A DNA stretch of 64,000 bases from Gaertneriomyces semiglobifer (GCA_025558075.1 JAHLKF010000020.1:124001-188000); one strand, 5' to 3'. Counted from the stretch's first letter, positions 33,899 through 45,564 are shown. The notes: generated from the letters alone by a model not told the origin. Numbers and translations are program-made.

Positions 33899-35218
33899 AG
33901 ATGTACTTGGGTAGATCTAAGGCTCAGAGTGCAGGCCGCAATCCGTTTCGTATGGGCACGTTGCACACACTTGTATAAATTTTAAAGTTGCGTTGAGGAG
34001 GCCGAGTGAGGGGGATCGGGTGAGGTGCGGACAGGCTGGATAGAGATGCTGATACATATTGAATTGGGTTGTGCATAATGATCATTTTTCCTTGAAATTG
34101 AACAACTGTTGGCTCAGTTTAAAATTAAGCTCTCTGCCGATGAGATGGATGCCCATTTTCCCCTCCGAATATTAAAAATAAGTGGCGTTCGGAGGCGTTT
34201 GGCTGAAGGTGTTGTTCGCTCACGTCATCCAATTTCGCGAACGCGTCGAAACGCAACGCAGTCGGGAGAGATGCAGACGGGCAAGCCAAAGGGCCGCCAT
34301 TAAATAAAAGTAGAAGAAATTGAGATTGGCGGCTGAATCCACCACAGAAAGCGACATTGATGGTGAGATGAAGGTTGAAATTGATGGATTGATGGACTGA
34401 GGAGGCCAACTGTGTCGAGGGACGCACAAGGAGCATGGGAATAGAAGCTCATGTCGCACGTCGCGAGAAAAGCCTTTCATCGAGATCAAGAGGCACCCCA
34501 TTTTATTTTAAATTCACGGCCGGTTATCTTCCATTGGATGCTTCTGAGGTCTCTTTCGAACAAACTTTTCCGCACAACCCGCCGCTAATTCTTTTGTTGC
34601 ACGTCGGAGTGACGCTACTTTTTATTGGCCATAATATCCCTCTTCATTTCTTAGGTTCTTATCTAGTATTGAGATCCATCAACTTCAATGTCGCGCAAGA
34701 TACGTTCCCTTATGGACGCCATCAAAGAAAGCTTTGGCAGACAGACCTTTGGGCTTTGCTAAATTTCCGAAAAACTTAAAGATCTAGGCACCTGAATACC
34801 TTACTTTTATTTACACTTAAAGATGGGCTGAGGGGGACGGTTCACATATAGCAAAGTTGAATTCAGGAGGAATACCCATACCCAATCGCAGTGCGGGAGT
34901 GACGAGACGTATATAGGTGCATATCCCTAAAGAATACCCGCCGGATGCTTGTCAGTGTGTTGTGGCTATCTGTTTTTTGTTGTCCATAGTTTTGTAGGAA
35001 CAGAAGCAGATTGAAAGTGAAGAGAGAGTAGTACCTTCCCCCCTGTACATATTGTACAGTTTTCACCCCCACAGAACCCCTTTCTGTTACCAACCATTTC
35101 CTGTACATAATCTGTGGGGTGTATTTCTCGAGCTCTGCTTGAAGCTCGAGCATTACTGTATATAGTCTGAGTCTGTTTTATTGTCAGTAGTAGTTCCCCT
35201 TTAGTGAAAGTCAAAGAA
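33899..35218. other. Intergenic region, MDV1 / Na+/H+ exchanger
   Basis: About 1.3 kb. An ATG at 34690 opens only 24 codons (MSRKIRSLMDAIKESFGR). This could be a microprotein but has no supporting signal. The 300 bp before the exchanger start presumably holds its promoter. No repeats or RNA were seen. Confidence 0.45.
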
Positions 35219-38200
35219 ATGGCACGCTCTTCGCGATCAGTGTGGTGGTGGTGGTCTGTGATCGTACTTGTGTGCGCGCTTGTTCAGATGCAAGTATCGG
35301 GTTCGCCATTGAATTTCCGTCGTGGTGAGTCTAAAAGCAACGTGTATACGCGTAGGAGTCGCAGTGTACTGAATGTTGGCCTTGCATTTCAGACGATGAT
35401 GACGACGATGACAAGTCACGGGCACCCGTTACGGTTCAACAAACCGTGCCGCTCACAGTTCAACAAACCATTATCAACACAGTTGATAGTCGGGTTACGG
35501 TGACGCTTGGCGGAGCGCCTCCCGTCACGGTTGAGAAACCGGCTGCGACTATTGTCTCTACCATTTTCGGCAACCCGCCTCCTGCCGCCACCGTTATTGT
35601 CCAGGAAACCGTGCCTGCCGGCCCACCCTCAACAGCAACAGTCACCCTCACCAATGCCGTGACAGTGTCCAATGTGTTGACGGAAACTGTCGTGCAACCG
35701 ACAACCGTGTTGCAAATGGAAACTCTGGTGCAACAAGTGTTTGTGACTGTCAGTGCAGAAGGAAGCGGTGCTGGCGATGGGAAAGTCTCCGCCGAGCAAC
35801 AAACCAGCGAAGGAGGCGCAGAAGGTGCAGAAGGCGCCGAAGGTGGACACTCCAAACCCGTCGAGGCCGGCAGCCAAACCGCCGGGTCCGCCGAAGGAAT
35901 TGAGGGAGGTGAAGCGAAAGAAGAACATGAACTCCTAGAGACGGCACTCCCATTCCTTTATTGGGCTTTGGGATTCGGTTGTCTCATTCAATGGGGTCTC
36001 ACCCTACTTCCTGCCATCCTCGCCTTACCCTACACCGTATTGCTATTCCTGATGGGTCTTGCGGTCGCTGCGATCGAGGACAAAGTCTCCCTTGGGGTCT
36101 TTGCAGAGGGAGTTCGTGAGATGCGCAAGATTGAACCCGAAGTCATCCTTCTCCTGGTATTGCCGCCATTGCTCTACGAAGGAGCTTCGGCCATGGATTT
36201 CCACGTGTTCGGCAAGGTCGCCGTGTCATCTATCATCCTCGCCGGTCCCGGTGTGGTGGTGGGTGCTTTGATGACCGCCCCGTACTTCATGTTTGTTGGC
36301 AACTATGGGTGGAACTTTTCGTTTGCGATGATGGTTGGTTCAATTTTATCAACTACTGACCCCGTCGCAGTCGTGCAAACCCTCAACTCCCTCGGTGCCC
36401 CAGCCCGTCTCAACAGTTTGATCGACGGTGAAGCGCTTCTTAACGACGGTTCGGGATTCGTCATGTTTCTCCTCTTCCTCGACTTTGCGGCGGGTGAAAA
36501 CAAGACAGCTGCGGATTCCGTCATCACATTGATTCGTTTGGCTGTTGGTGGTCCCATTGCCGGGCTCGTTTTCGCAATGATTACGGTCATGTTCATCAAG
36601 CGTGTGTTCAACGATCCCGTGGTAGAAGCGGGTGCACTCATCATCATGGTCTACACCACCTTTTACATCTGCGAAATTGTCCTCAAAGTCTCGTCCGTCC
36701 TCGCTGTCGTCTGCTTTGGGCTCTACATGGCTTACGACGGTAAATATTCCTTCTCGCCGGAAGTTGAACATCACGTCCATAGTGTGATCGGCCAGATTGG
36801 GTACTGGGCCAACACGTTCATCTTTGTGGTTGCCGGAGTGTTGGTGTATGATGCATGGTCCACCCCCGGAGTTCTCAATGGGAAAAACATCGGAGTATTG
36901 ATCGGCCTCTATGTCGCATTGACTCTCATCCGGTTCCTCGCCATAATGATGTTCTACCCGATCCTCACTCGAATTGGATACGGACTCGACTTCAAGGATG
37001 TCGGACTACTTGTCTATGGCGGTCTACGTGGTGCCGTCGCTATCATCCTAGCGGTTTTGGTCAATATTGACGACCGATTTGCGAACCGACCCACCGATCG
37101 CGCCCTCGTCGCGTTCCACGTCTCTGGCATTGCGCTCTTGACCACCCTAATCAACGGAAGCACCACAAAATGGTTCTACGAAAAACTCAACATTGACCCT
37201 CCGAACCCGCAGTATGGCACACTTGTACGTAACGCTCTGGGGAACGTCGAGGCCGAGACCCGCGAGATCGGTGAGAAACTTGAATTAGATTGGTTTTACA
37301 AGTATGCGGACTGGGAAATCATCTGGAACATCGTACCCGATTTGCGGAACATTAGCATCAAAGGGCGAGTGATCAAGTTCCATGATGCAGGCACCCCGTT
37401 GGGAGCGGAAGAGAGCGACGGCACGGCCACGCTCAAGAATAGCTTGTCGACACTGGGAAGAAACAATGTGTCCGCGCGTCAATTTAGGCTATCGACGTTC
37501 ATTCCTTCCTCGGACCCGAGTGCTCGTCAAAGTCGTATGTCGTACTACGCCTCAGGTGTGAATCCATTAGCTGGAGGAGGTGGAGACAACCGTCGTAGCA
37601 CATGGATGATCGGGGCTAGCACATCTGACGCCACCCAAATGGTGACCACGACGTTTTTGAACGGTCTCTGGGCGCACAACCAATCGCGATTTGAAGAAGG
37701 TTACCTGACGCCTGCCGCACTCCAGATTCTAAAGAAGGCCGCTGATCTTGCACGTGAATCTCCCGAGACGGGCGCTTCCAAGCTGCTGCACGGATGGAAA
37801 GCCATGGAAAAGATTCTTCCGGAATTAACGCCAGCAACATCGTACATCCCGGGATTTATACTAAACAGACTTTTGTCGACCCGCGTGGCAGCAGTGGTAG
37901 AGTCTGTCGCAGGATTTATTCACGCCCACGAAGTGGTTTATGAACAGCTTGAACATCGGTTGGGCCCGAACCTCTGTTTGCCCCTTAAATCCCCAATTCA
38001 TACCGCTACGACACTCGCCAAACGATACCTCCAGGCCACATTCCAGCAACATCCGAGTCTGGTACGAGAGGTGCAAACATTGCAGGTCTCGCGATACCTG
38101 TTGCACGCCAAGCGGGAGCTCGTGGAAGAGTTCTTGGAAGAGGGGTTGCTCGATTCAAAGGCGGGCAATCAAGTGATTGAAGAATTGGAGAAGCGGTTGC

Positions 38201-38247
38201 GGTACCTACGATGGTGGAGGCCGACTGTTGAGGGACGACTGGGTTAG
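35219..38247 (+). CDS. Large Na+/H+ exchanger (CPA1/NHE family) with secreted-type N-terminus
   Basis: Two exons: 35219-35324 and 35393-38247, giving 986 residues. Residues 1-28 form a signal peptide (VWWWWSVIVLVCALVQMQVSG). Next come an Asp run (DDDDDDK), about 110 residues rich in T, V and P (repeated TVQQT, VTV, VPAGPP patterns) and an E/G-rich segment, together an ectodomain of about 180 residues. The transport domain spans about residues 215-620. It contains LPPLLYEGASAMDFHVF, STTDPVAVVQTLNSLGAPAR, LIDGEALLNDGSGFVMFLLF (the ND pair of electroneutral CPA1 exchangers) and GLLVYGGLRGAVAIILAVLV. The order resembles plasma-membrane SOS1 or sperm-type NHEs. The 365-residue cytosolic tail is helical (EELEKRLRYLRWWRP at the end). 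I see no cyclic-nucleotide-binding motif. Likely role: export of Na+ or Li+ and pH control at the surface. Confidence 0.88.
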
Positions 38248-38576
38248 ATCGGTCATATTGTAGCATGGAGCATGAAATAGCATCAACATCAAGCATGAGC
38301 GCAAAGCATAACAAAAACCAAAAAAAAAGGCAAATGACATGGCCTTCGCAGGACTAGTGGTTGTTCCATTGCCAGTTAGCTCTTCTAGTTTCGCCACACT
38401 CAAACAGCATTCAGTGTACATAGAGTTCCCCCAATTTAGCTGTGGTTTACTGAAGACGCTTTCTTGGTATCGTGAGCTTTGTATTATATGAATACCATTA
38501 TGGCTCTGCACTGTCCTAAATACTCTGCTATACGTATCTACGATCTATGCCTTGACTGTCAACTACCTCAACCGAG

Positions 38577-39460
38577 CTAACAGTAGTGTACCCCAAAGTC
38601 AGTAGGTTTGTTGAGCAACCTTCCTTCCATACCTCCATTGACATCGAGGACAGTGCCGGTGATGTTTCCTGCCATGGGAGACGACAGGAACATGATTGCT
38701 AATAGAGAAACCGTTAACATTATCGGACCCAGATATTGTTGGTGGCTTATGCGCACGTACCGTTGGCGATATCGTCAGTCTCGCTGACCTTCTTCATGGG
38801 CGTCGTCGCCATCGCCTGATACAGTAACTCCTTTTCGCACATGGCACGCTCCGCCATTGGAGTTCTTACCCATCCAGGAGCGACGATGTTCACTCTTCCT
38901 TTCGGATGCAGCTTGACGATCTCATTCTTCAAGCTCAACATTAACCCATTCAAGGCGGCCTTCGAGACACTGTAGTCAGCATGGAAGGCTTCGCCGAATT
39001 TTGCTGCAGTGCTGGAGACCAAAACGATACTAGGCGCCGTCACGGAGCATGCCGCATAGATAGCGGACTGGAGGCTTTGAAGGTACTGCTTCACAACCAA
39101 AAACGTGCCATCCAAATTCACCTCGAGAGTATTTTTCCACCTTGACAAGCTCATATCCTTTAGTGGCACATCCTCCTTTGGCCAGATGCCATGGCATGCA
39201 ACCAGGAGTTCAACAGGCCCAAAGCGACATGTTGCACAGGCAAAGAGTTGGTGAACGTCGTTTTCGTTGGCGAGGTTGGCTTTCCATGCTAATGTTCGCT
39301 CGGGAAAGGCATCGAGAAGGGCCTTAAGCGCGGATGGACAGGTGTGGTATTGCAAGACAACTTTGGCTCCCTGTCGGAGAAAGCATTCAGCAGTTTTGAG
39401 CCCAATCCCGCCGGAAGCACCAGTGATGAGGACCGTGCGATTGTTGAACCCGAGATCCAT
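38577..39460 (-). CDS. Short-chain dehydrogenase/reductase (classical SDR)
   Basis: Two exons: 38761-39460 and 38577-38698, giving 273 residues. NAD(P)-dependent oxidoreductase of unknown substrate. The cofactor motif is TGASGGIG at about residues 14-21. The structural motif NNAG is replaced by ACHG (LLVACHGIWPKED). The catalytic residues are Ser in LVSSTAAKF and Tyr/Lys in YSVSK. VAPGWVRTPM follows, as in 3-ketoacyl-ACP-reductase-like SDRs. The second exon adds FLSSPMAGNITGTVLDVNGG, the normal SDR C-terminus, which confirms the 62-nt intron. The enzyme is probably cytosolic. It is convergent with the Na+/H+ exchanger gene. Confidence 0.9.
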
Positions 39461-40016
39461 TTTTTGCCTTTTTTAGTGGAAGAGACCGTTTTCACAAGCG
39501 CCAGGCACCAGCACACAGGAGAATCGTGGTACCTTCCTTCTTTTTATGTTGCGGACGACTGCATTGATCGTGGTGGCTTACAATTAACAATCAACGGGGG
39601 GGTTTTTTTTTCTTGCTGTTGTGGTTTACCGCTTTACCTGCATATGCAAACGCACACTTTGGGCGGGCACTGTCACGCCTTAAACAAGAGCGCAAGTCGG
39701 TGATAACATGACGAAGTCGTATGCGCTTGCATTTTGATGAAGAGGTTGCCATTGTTCCTTTTCAGAAACCAGTTTGGGTCCCACGCACCACTTTTGGATA
39801 TACGCTGAGCACTTTTGTCGGACGCCAAGGCCGGGGAGAAGTCACAACAGTCGTTGCTATCAGGTTAGTCCTCCCCGCCAAAACCATCTGTATGCATTTA
39901 AGTAGACGATGCGAACCACCGCAGCCAACGGACTCTTGCAGGCCAGATTGCGGTTACTGGACAAAGACTTTCCGTGAAACTATCTTTGAAGTTAGCCGAA
40001 AAGCAGCGACATCAGG
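39461..40016. other. Divergent intergenic region
   Basis: About 560 bp between the SDR start (minus) and the duplicated-domain gene start (plus). G-run and T-run at 39595-39611. No gene was seen. Confidence 0.5.
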
Positions 40017-40850
40017 ATGAGTGACGGGAATCATCAAAAGGACCACCCGCCCGCCTACCACGAAACCTTCTCAACCGCGGCACGGCGGCACCCTCCCTTG
40101 CCAGAGAAACCGCTTCCATCTACGTTTGAGTCGTTGCACACTCCGGCATCTGCGTCATCGAGTTCCTATCCGGGCCTCTGTTGCATTTCCCTACACGAAG
40201 GAGACAAACTTAGAATCTTAAACTTCCCAGCTGCTCTTGTTGACCCGTTTCGCTATGTCTTGCAGACCGCATGGCATCGCGGAATTCAAAGCGAGAAAGA
40301 TTACGGGGGCGCTTATCAGTTCAAGATGAAGGGTTACCCGTGGTACGGGGCGGGGGAAGATTCTGTTGGGGCTCGTCGCTTAGTGACTGGAATCATGCAA
40401 TATATGTACCGCAGTGGATGGGAACTGTACGTCCGGACAGATGTATCTAGGAAGCATTGGGACAAGGACACTTTTATCTTTCGCCGAGCTGCAAGCACCG
40501 ATCCCGCCGCATTGTTCTGCTCTATGGCCTTCAATCGCACCGATCGCATTAGACTCATTGATGCCCCTGAAGATATTGTAAGCGCAATGCGTGCTTGCCT
40601 CGCTCAGTCATGGGCAAAGGGAATTAGCTCAGAGCAAATTTATTGCGGGGCCCACGAGTTCAAGTTGAATGGGACACCTTGGTACGCAAGTGGGAAAGAA
40701 ACCGTTACCACGCGGGCGCTGGTGATGAGATTGCTTGAAACGTTGGACCGCATGAACTGGGATGTGTACGCTTCAGTGGATGTCATGTCAACGGGGAGCA
40801 ACGATGGAGACTTGGGGGACGTGGACAGCTTTATTCTGAAGCGGCGTTGA
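40017..40850 (+). CDS. Tandem-duplicated-domain protein with PPxY motif, unknown family
   Basis: Single exon, 277 residues. The N-terminal 50 residues are disordered with PPAY at about residue 12, a ligand for WW domains such as those of Rsp5/NEDD4 ubiquitin ligases. Two homologous domains of about 100 residues follow. Domain A (about 55-158) reads GDKLRILNFP, WHRGIQSEKDYGGAYQFKMK, GYPWYGAGE, RLVTGIM, WELYVRTDVS, DTFIFRR. Domain B (about 166-277) reads TDRIRLIDAP, WAKGISSEQIYCGAHEFKLN, GTPWYASGK, ALVMRLL, WDVYASVDVM, DSFILKRR. The conserved core is W-x-K/R-G-I-x-S-E then GA-x-x-F-K then PWY. I do not recognise a named domain. A soluble cytosolic protein is likely, since no membrane segment or signal peptide is seen. 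Confidence 0.75.
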   Translation: MSDGNHQKDHPPAYHETFSTAARRHPPLPEKPLPSTFESLHTPASASSSSYPGLCCISLHEGDKLRILNFPAALVDPFRYVLQTAWHRGIQSEKDYGGAYQFKMKGYPWYGAGEDSVGARRLVTGIMQYMYRSGWELYVRTDVSRKHWDKDTFIFRRAASTDPAALFCSMAFNRTDRIRLIDAPEDIVSAMRACLAQSWAKGISSEQIYCGAHEFKLNGTPWYASGKETVTTRALVMRLLETLDRMNWDVYASVDVMSTGSNDGDLGDVDSFILKRR

Positions 40851-41185
40851 CGTATTGTGCAAAATATATGTGAGACTTCGGGCAGACTTGTTTACGTAGT
40901 GAATATTCAATGTTAAGATAATCAGATAATCATCAAGTTGATGTTTATGTTGCAACCGTTTTGAGTTTCTGCCAATTAAATTCAGTAGTCTCGCATCCCG
41001 CGTCGCGCTTTTCCAACCCTAAACCTAGCTTACTCACGTGACTCTATCAGAAAACCTGCGTCAGTCAGAAAGTCGTCTCTGCGAAGAGCCCCTTTTTTTT
41101 ACAGCTGCACACGGCATTATCACCGAATCTATTCAGTGGTCGCCAACTCTCCCCTGTACTTTCAACCCCTTCACAGAGAGTAACA
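40851..41185. promoter_or_regulatory. RPL17 promoter region
   Basis: This 335-bp spacer precedes RPL17. It carries AACCCTAA at 41015-41022 and CACGTG at 41035-41040 (separate entries). A T-run lies at 41092-41100. Confidence 0.5.
41015..41040 (+). promoter_or_regulatory. AACCCTAA plus CACGTG module upstream of RPL17
   Basis: AACCCTAA (41015-41022) matches the telomere-repeat-like site bound by Tbf1-type factors. CACGTG (41035-41040) is the Cbf1-type E-box. In some yeasts, such as Candida albicans, both factors mark ribosomal-protein promoters. The module lies about 145-170 nt upstream of the ATG. Occupancy is inference. Confidence 0.55.
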
Positions 41186-42247
41186 ATGACCCGGTATGTT
41201 CTCGATCGGGAGTTGATTTGGCTTCGAGCGTACCGAACTTATGCCTCTTTGTCTTTCGCAGTTACGCTGCTACGGTTGAGAACCCGGCTAAGTGTAAGTT
41301 GATGATTTGCTTATTCTTTTGTAGAAATAGGAGAGCTAGGCTGTCGGCAATGTGGCGAAAGGCGATTATTTGGGAATTGGAAGAGAAATTCGGATGACCT
41401 TTGAAGTGACCGGATGCGAAAAGCGGAACGTGACATGTGCGCGGAGAGATATATCGCAGGGTCGTAGGGCTGCATAGTTGACCCGTCCATATACGGCTTA
41501 TATGCCTGATGGGAACAATGTGCAGAAAAGCGGATCGTCACAGAGTGTGACCAAGCCTCGGGTTAGGAGAAATGTTACAAGAGGGCGACGAATATTTACC
41601 CCGTCGCTTTGCAGCCGCCAAAGCCTGCGGTCGCTACTTGCGCACCCACTTCAAGAACACCCGTGAAGTCGCCAAGACCATCTCCGGCATGAAGTACCGC
41701 AAGGCTGTCAGCTTCCTCAAGGACGTGAAGGAACACAAGCAGGCCGTTCCCTTCCGCCGTTTCTCTGGAGGTGTTGGCCGTACTGCTCAGGCCAAGGTGT
41801 GGGGTGTCACCCAGGCCCGGTGGCCCGAGAAGTCTTGCGCGTTCGTTCTGAACTTGTTGAAGAACGCTGAGAGCAATGCTGAGGTATGATTAAGGGGAGC
41901 GTACAACATGGGACTTTGGTGCTGATGGCAATATGATTTTTCAGGTTAAGGGGCTCAACATTGACAACTTGGTCATTCGCAACATTCAAGTCAACCAGGC
42001 CCCCAAGCAGCGCCGTAGGACTTACCGTGCCCACGGTCGTATTAACCGTGAGTAATGCAGTCATTGTGGGTAATCTTGCTTTGCTTGACAATTATCAATT
42101 ATAGCCTACATGAGCCACCCCTGCCACATTGAGGTTATCCTCGTTGAAGAGGAGAAGCAGGTCGCCAAGGAGGAGACTGCCGTGCAGAAGTTGTCTAAGA
42201 GGAGACAGATTCGCAAGGCAGCTGGCAAGTTCGTCGCTACTGCTTAA
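41186..42247 (+). CDS. RPL17: 60S ribosomal protein L17 (uL22)
   Basis: Five exons: 41186-41193, 41262-41293, 41615-41883, 41945-42047, 42105-42247, giving 184 residues, the usual eukaryotic length. The first exon is only 8 nt (ATG ACC CG). The spliced start reads [20 protein letters not shown]. Core signatures are [60 protein letters not shown] and [20 protein letters not shown], then [20 protein letters not shown]. uL22 lines the ribosome exit tunnel. Intron 2 is 321 nt against about 50-70 nt for the others and could host another element. The promoter carries AACCCTAA and CACGTG. Confidence 0.97.
41294..41614 (+). other. Long RPL17 intron 2 (321 nt), possible ncRNA host
   Basis: The donor GTAAGT is followed at once by TGATGA, a C-box-like hexamer, but no D box (CTGA) sits at snoRNA distance; one CTGA lies about 200 nt away. 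No clear H/ACA hairpin pair was found by eye. Introns of ribosomal-protein genes often carry snoRNAs, so the length is notable, but I cannot support a specific RNA. Confidence 0.3.
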
Positions 42248-42445
42248 GCGTATCATATTTTGCTTTGAATATAAGAAACGCTTGCCCACGAAAGAATGTG
42301 TCCATGGTCTCAGCGTGATGGTTTTATGGCGCATCAGTCGGGTGTGGAACGTCAAACGAGCGCGAGAATGGAATACTGCTCATTTTAGAGCATTGAGCAT
42401 GTGGATAACCGAACTTGCTGTGCTATTATAGTTGGACATTTCTAC

Positions 42446-43327
42446 CTACTTCTCGTCTCGGAGCATTATGGATATTCTGCGGTCTTTGACTATATGTTTG
42501 TTGTTCAAAAGGAGCTGCGGGTTGTTGGGGATCTCATGGGTATAGCCATACCGCAGCTCATCGCTTTGGATATACAGCGATCGCGCTTCGACTAGAGCTG
42601 TGAAATACTGTGATGGGTCATCGGACTTGCGGAAAACAATGGCAGCTGGTGATTGCAGGGAGACCCCTACAATGATAGACCCGGATGCCTATTCCCTCAG
42701 GGTATCAGTACGGAAAGAGAGATGGATGTGAGCACCACCGGTAGTCTTACCTCTAGGTTATCCACGTGTGCGCGGATCTCTCCTCCATTCCCTAGGTCTA
42801 GAATGTGTGGATCCAACCAACGTATTGGCTTTGCGTCTCGCAGCTCCTGCACTGTTCGCTTGGCTCTATCTAAAATCACGACTGCTTCTGCTTCACCCGG
42901 TGACAAGCCTTGCCGCGTTGCGTTGGAGCCATTCCAAGCACTCACAGAGCATTCTCGATATGTGCTTATAACTTTGTCGAAATGTCCTATCACAGAATGT
43001 CAGTAGCGTCCACCGACTCAATTTTTAACATGAGATCACCCGGTTACCTTCCAGATATTTACGCCCGCATAATCTTTTTATCTTTCGATCACATTCAGAA
43101 ATGAGGTGTGAATGTTCGGACTCTGACAGAAAGTTGGGAATGATGATAAGTGCGTCCGATGGAGGGAGAGGCGCAGAGTGAGTTGCGAGGTCTAGGTACG
43201 GATTTGAGGGATCAAGAGTGTATTGGGTAGCTGTTGAGATCGTACGCAGACCACGAAGGTGACGGAAGCTGGGCCAGAGAACCCGACACCGTGCCGTGTG
43301 GAGATGTCGCAATACAGCCATCTTCAT
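42446..43327 (-). CDS. ALKBH7: ALKBH7-like 2-oxoglutarate/Fe(II) dioxygenase
   Basis: Three exons: 43048-43327, 42751-42986, 42446-42688, giving 252 residues. ALKBH7 is the mitochondrial AlkB homologue linked in animals to necrosis control and mitochondrial RNA demethylation. The N-terminal 30 residues (VLRHLHTARCRVLWPSFRHL) are basic and Arg-rich without acidic residues, a likely mitochondrial targeting peptide. IIIPNFLSESEHSHLISECD starts the AlkB fold. The iron-binding HxD is in RAHVDNLE, the second His in YTHEIP, and the 2-oxoglutarate Arg in DRRISIML. The join NLE/ASGSIIVGVSLQSP matches the ALKBH7 segment after HxD. The gene is divergent from the MFSD1-like transporter. Confidence 0.88.
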
Positions 43328-43616
43328 GGTTCAGGAACAGTGCCCGTCGTCTTACGACAAAAAGAATTATCCAAATCCAGTGCATTGCTCCGACGCGTAA
43401 ACAATAATCTGTTCCTTTTAACTTTTTCTCATCAGAAAGAACCGTGGACGGCTATTTAATTTTTGGTTAATAGGACGGCTGCTACTTTTCGCCTGAATGA
43501 CTGTTACTCGCTAACGCTGTGCTTGCTCTGGAAGTGTGTTTAGTAGCCAATTGCGAATTCTTAGTATCTGGAAGGCAATATAGTTTATTGAAACCCCATC
43601 ATCGAAACCGAAAATC

Positions 43617-45443
43617 ATGACAAACGAACTCGGTGAAAGCACCCCTCTTCTGCTCGACCATAATTCGGTACGGTCAGTAACAAGTGATACTGAGGGGGGC
43701 ATAACACCAATTCATGAGGGATCAGAAGAACTTCGTAACCGAGCGCGGCTTCAACGATGGACGAAACGACAGTGGGCAGTCTTGATTATATGCTGTGCCG
43801 TGCCGTTTGCAAACTACTACTGTTATGATATACCTGGTGTGAGTTTACTAGATTACGTGTTTTTGGGTGTATTTAGAGTTTGGCTGATCAGGGGTTCGTT
43901 CGTAGGCGCTCAACGTTCCGCTTCAGCGACATCTTGGAATACCATATGATCGATATCAAACAGTCCTCAACACCATGTACTCATTGTATGCCCTGCCGAA
44001 CGTCTTGCTACCTTTGATAGGCGGTGTGATGACGGATATATATCCCCCCGGAATGGTTTTGCTGTTCTTTAGCACATTTATTCTTTTGGGGCAGTCGCTG
44101 TTTTCCGTAGGCGTGGATATGAAATCAGTGGAGATGATGTATATTGGACGCGTGGTGATGGGATCCGGTGGAGAGAGTTTAGATGTGGGGGTGAGTCGAG
44201 TGATGGTTGAGGCGTTTGGGGACGGTTTGGGATTTGCAATGAGTTTGGGAGTTGGGCTTTGTAGGGTTGCTGGAGCAATGGGAGATGTTATTAGTCCGTT
44301 GGTGGGCGTAATGGTGGCTGGTTGGGTGGGTGTGGCGGTCGCTGTAGCGAGTGTGTTGGCTGCTGCTGGCGTTGCAGGGATGTTGGCTAGAAAGCAAAGA
44401 CTGGAGGAGGTGCATCAACAACGGAGAAGATGCTCAGTGCCCAACACCCCGCGTGAGGAGACTGAATCACTTTTGGGTGATGGGTATTGCAAAGAGGACG
44501 AGGAGGAAGACAGATATAGTTACGATTCTGCTGGAGATGAGCATGTCCAACTGCCGTCTGTGGTTGAAACTCCTCCCGATGTTTCGGAATCAGGCAACGA
44601 AACGGATGCTAGCGAGTCGCCCTCAAAGCCCATGAAGCCGTCCTTTACCATGCGGGTCGCCACAACATTGAGACAAATTCCATTTGGCTTTTGGATACTT
44701 TGTGCGTGTACCCTTGGACTATATGGTGCCAGCGTTCCCTTTTTCCACGTTTGCACCGATTGTAAGTTTTTTATATGCTTATCAGCTTGCATCACTTTTC
44801 GTGGCTGAAACTTGCTTTTTTTCAAGTCTTCCAACAAACGTACGGAGTCTCCCCAGCTCGCGCAGGAGTCCTCATGTCAATTCCTGATGTTATATCTGCA
44901 CCAGGCACTCCCATAACTGGGTTCCTACTGGACTACCTCTCCCACCGTCAAACAGTTCCTCTCCCGTACATCCGCTTCCGTATTCTCTCGCCGCGCGTTT
45001 TGACTCTTCCTATAAGCGGTCTCCTCATGGCGCTGACACATGTCATGTTTCTGTTTCGGGTACAGCCAGAGGCAGGAATGGCGGTGATGGGGGTGGGCTA
45101 CACCTTGTTCGCCGGCGGAGTGTGGAGTTGTGTACCGGAGGTATGCAGACATGTGTCATCAAAGTCTGCGGGTAGCATGGGAGACAATCGGAGTGAGACT
45201 ACCAAAAACATCGGGCTCTCGTATGGGATTTTGACGGTGACGATGAATATAGGGTTGACGGTTTTACCGCAAGTGGTAGCGTATCTCCGAGCGAAGGCAC
45301 ATCGATCTAATGATCAGGGGAACGGTTCGACTCCTGATGCTAGTGAGTGGACGGGTGTTCTGCTGTTCTTGATGGTCTTAAGCTTGATTAGTGCAGCAGG
45401 CGGCGGCTGGATGTGGTGGAGGAAGTCTCGACGTGTAGTCTGA
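43617..45443 (+). CDS. MFSD1-like major facilitator transporter
   Basis: Three exons: 43617-43838, 43906-44761, 44827-45443, giving 564 residues. The layout is MFS with 12 predicted membrane segments and a long acidic cytosolic loop between halves (about residues 240-330, rich in E, D and S). NTMYSLYALPNVLLPLIGGV with TDIY, RVVMGSGGESLDVGVSRVMV and AMSLGVGLCRVAGAMGDVIS are characteristic of MFSD1 and its fungal and protist relatives. In animals MFSD1 is a lysosomal dipeptide exporter; a vacuolar role here is inference. The N-terminus carries GESTPLLLDH, a dileucine-type ([DE]xxxLL) sorting signal that fits lysosome or vacuole targeting. A 51-nt in-frame stretch at 44968-45018 could be an optional intron and is kept as coding. 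Confidence 0.85.
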
Positions 45444-45564
45444 ATGTATGGTTGTTGAGCTGCCTCAGTATTGGCCGTGTAAATAATTAGCATTAGAGGG
45501 TAGGCTATTCACTCGTCACAGTTCCTACATGTAGAAACGTTGAAGCAAACGGCTCCTGTGCGAA

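Noticed and set aside
34690..34764. 24-codon frame MSRKIRSLMDAIKESFGR...
   Set aside because: It is too short and unsupported. It is noted only as a possible microprotein in the intergenic entry.
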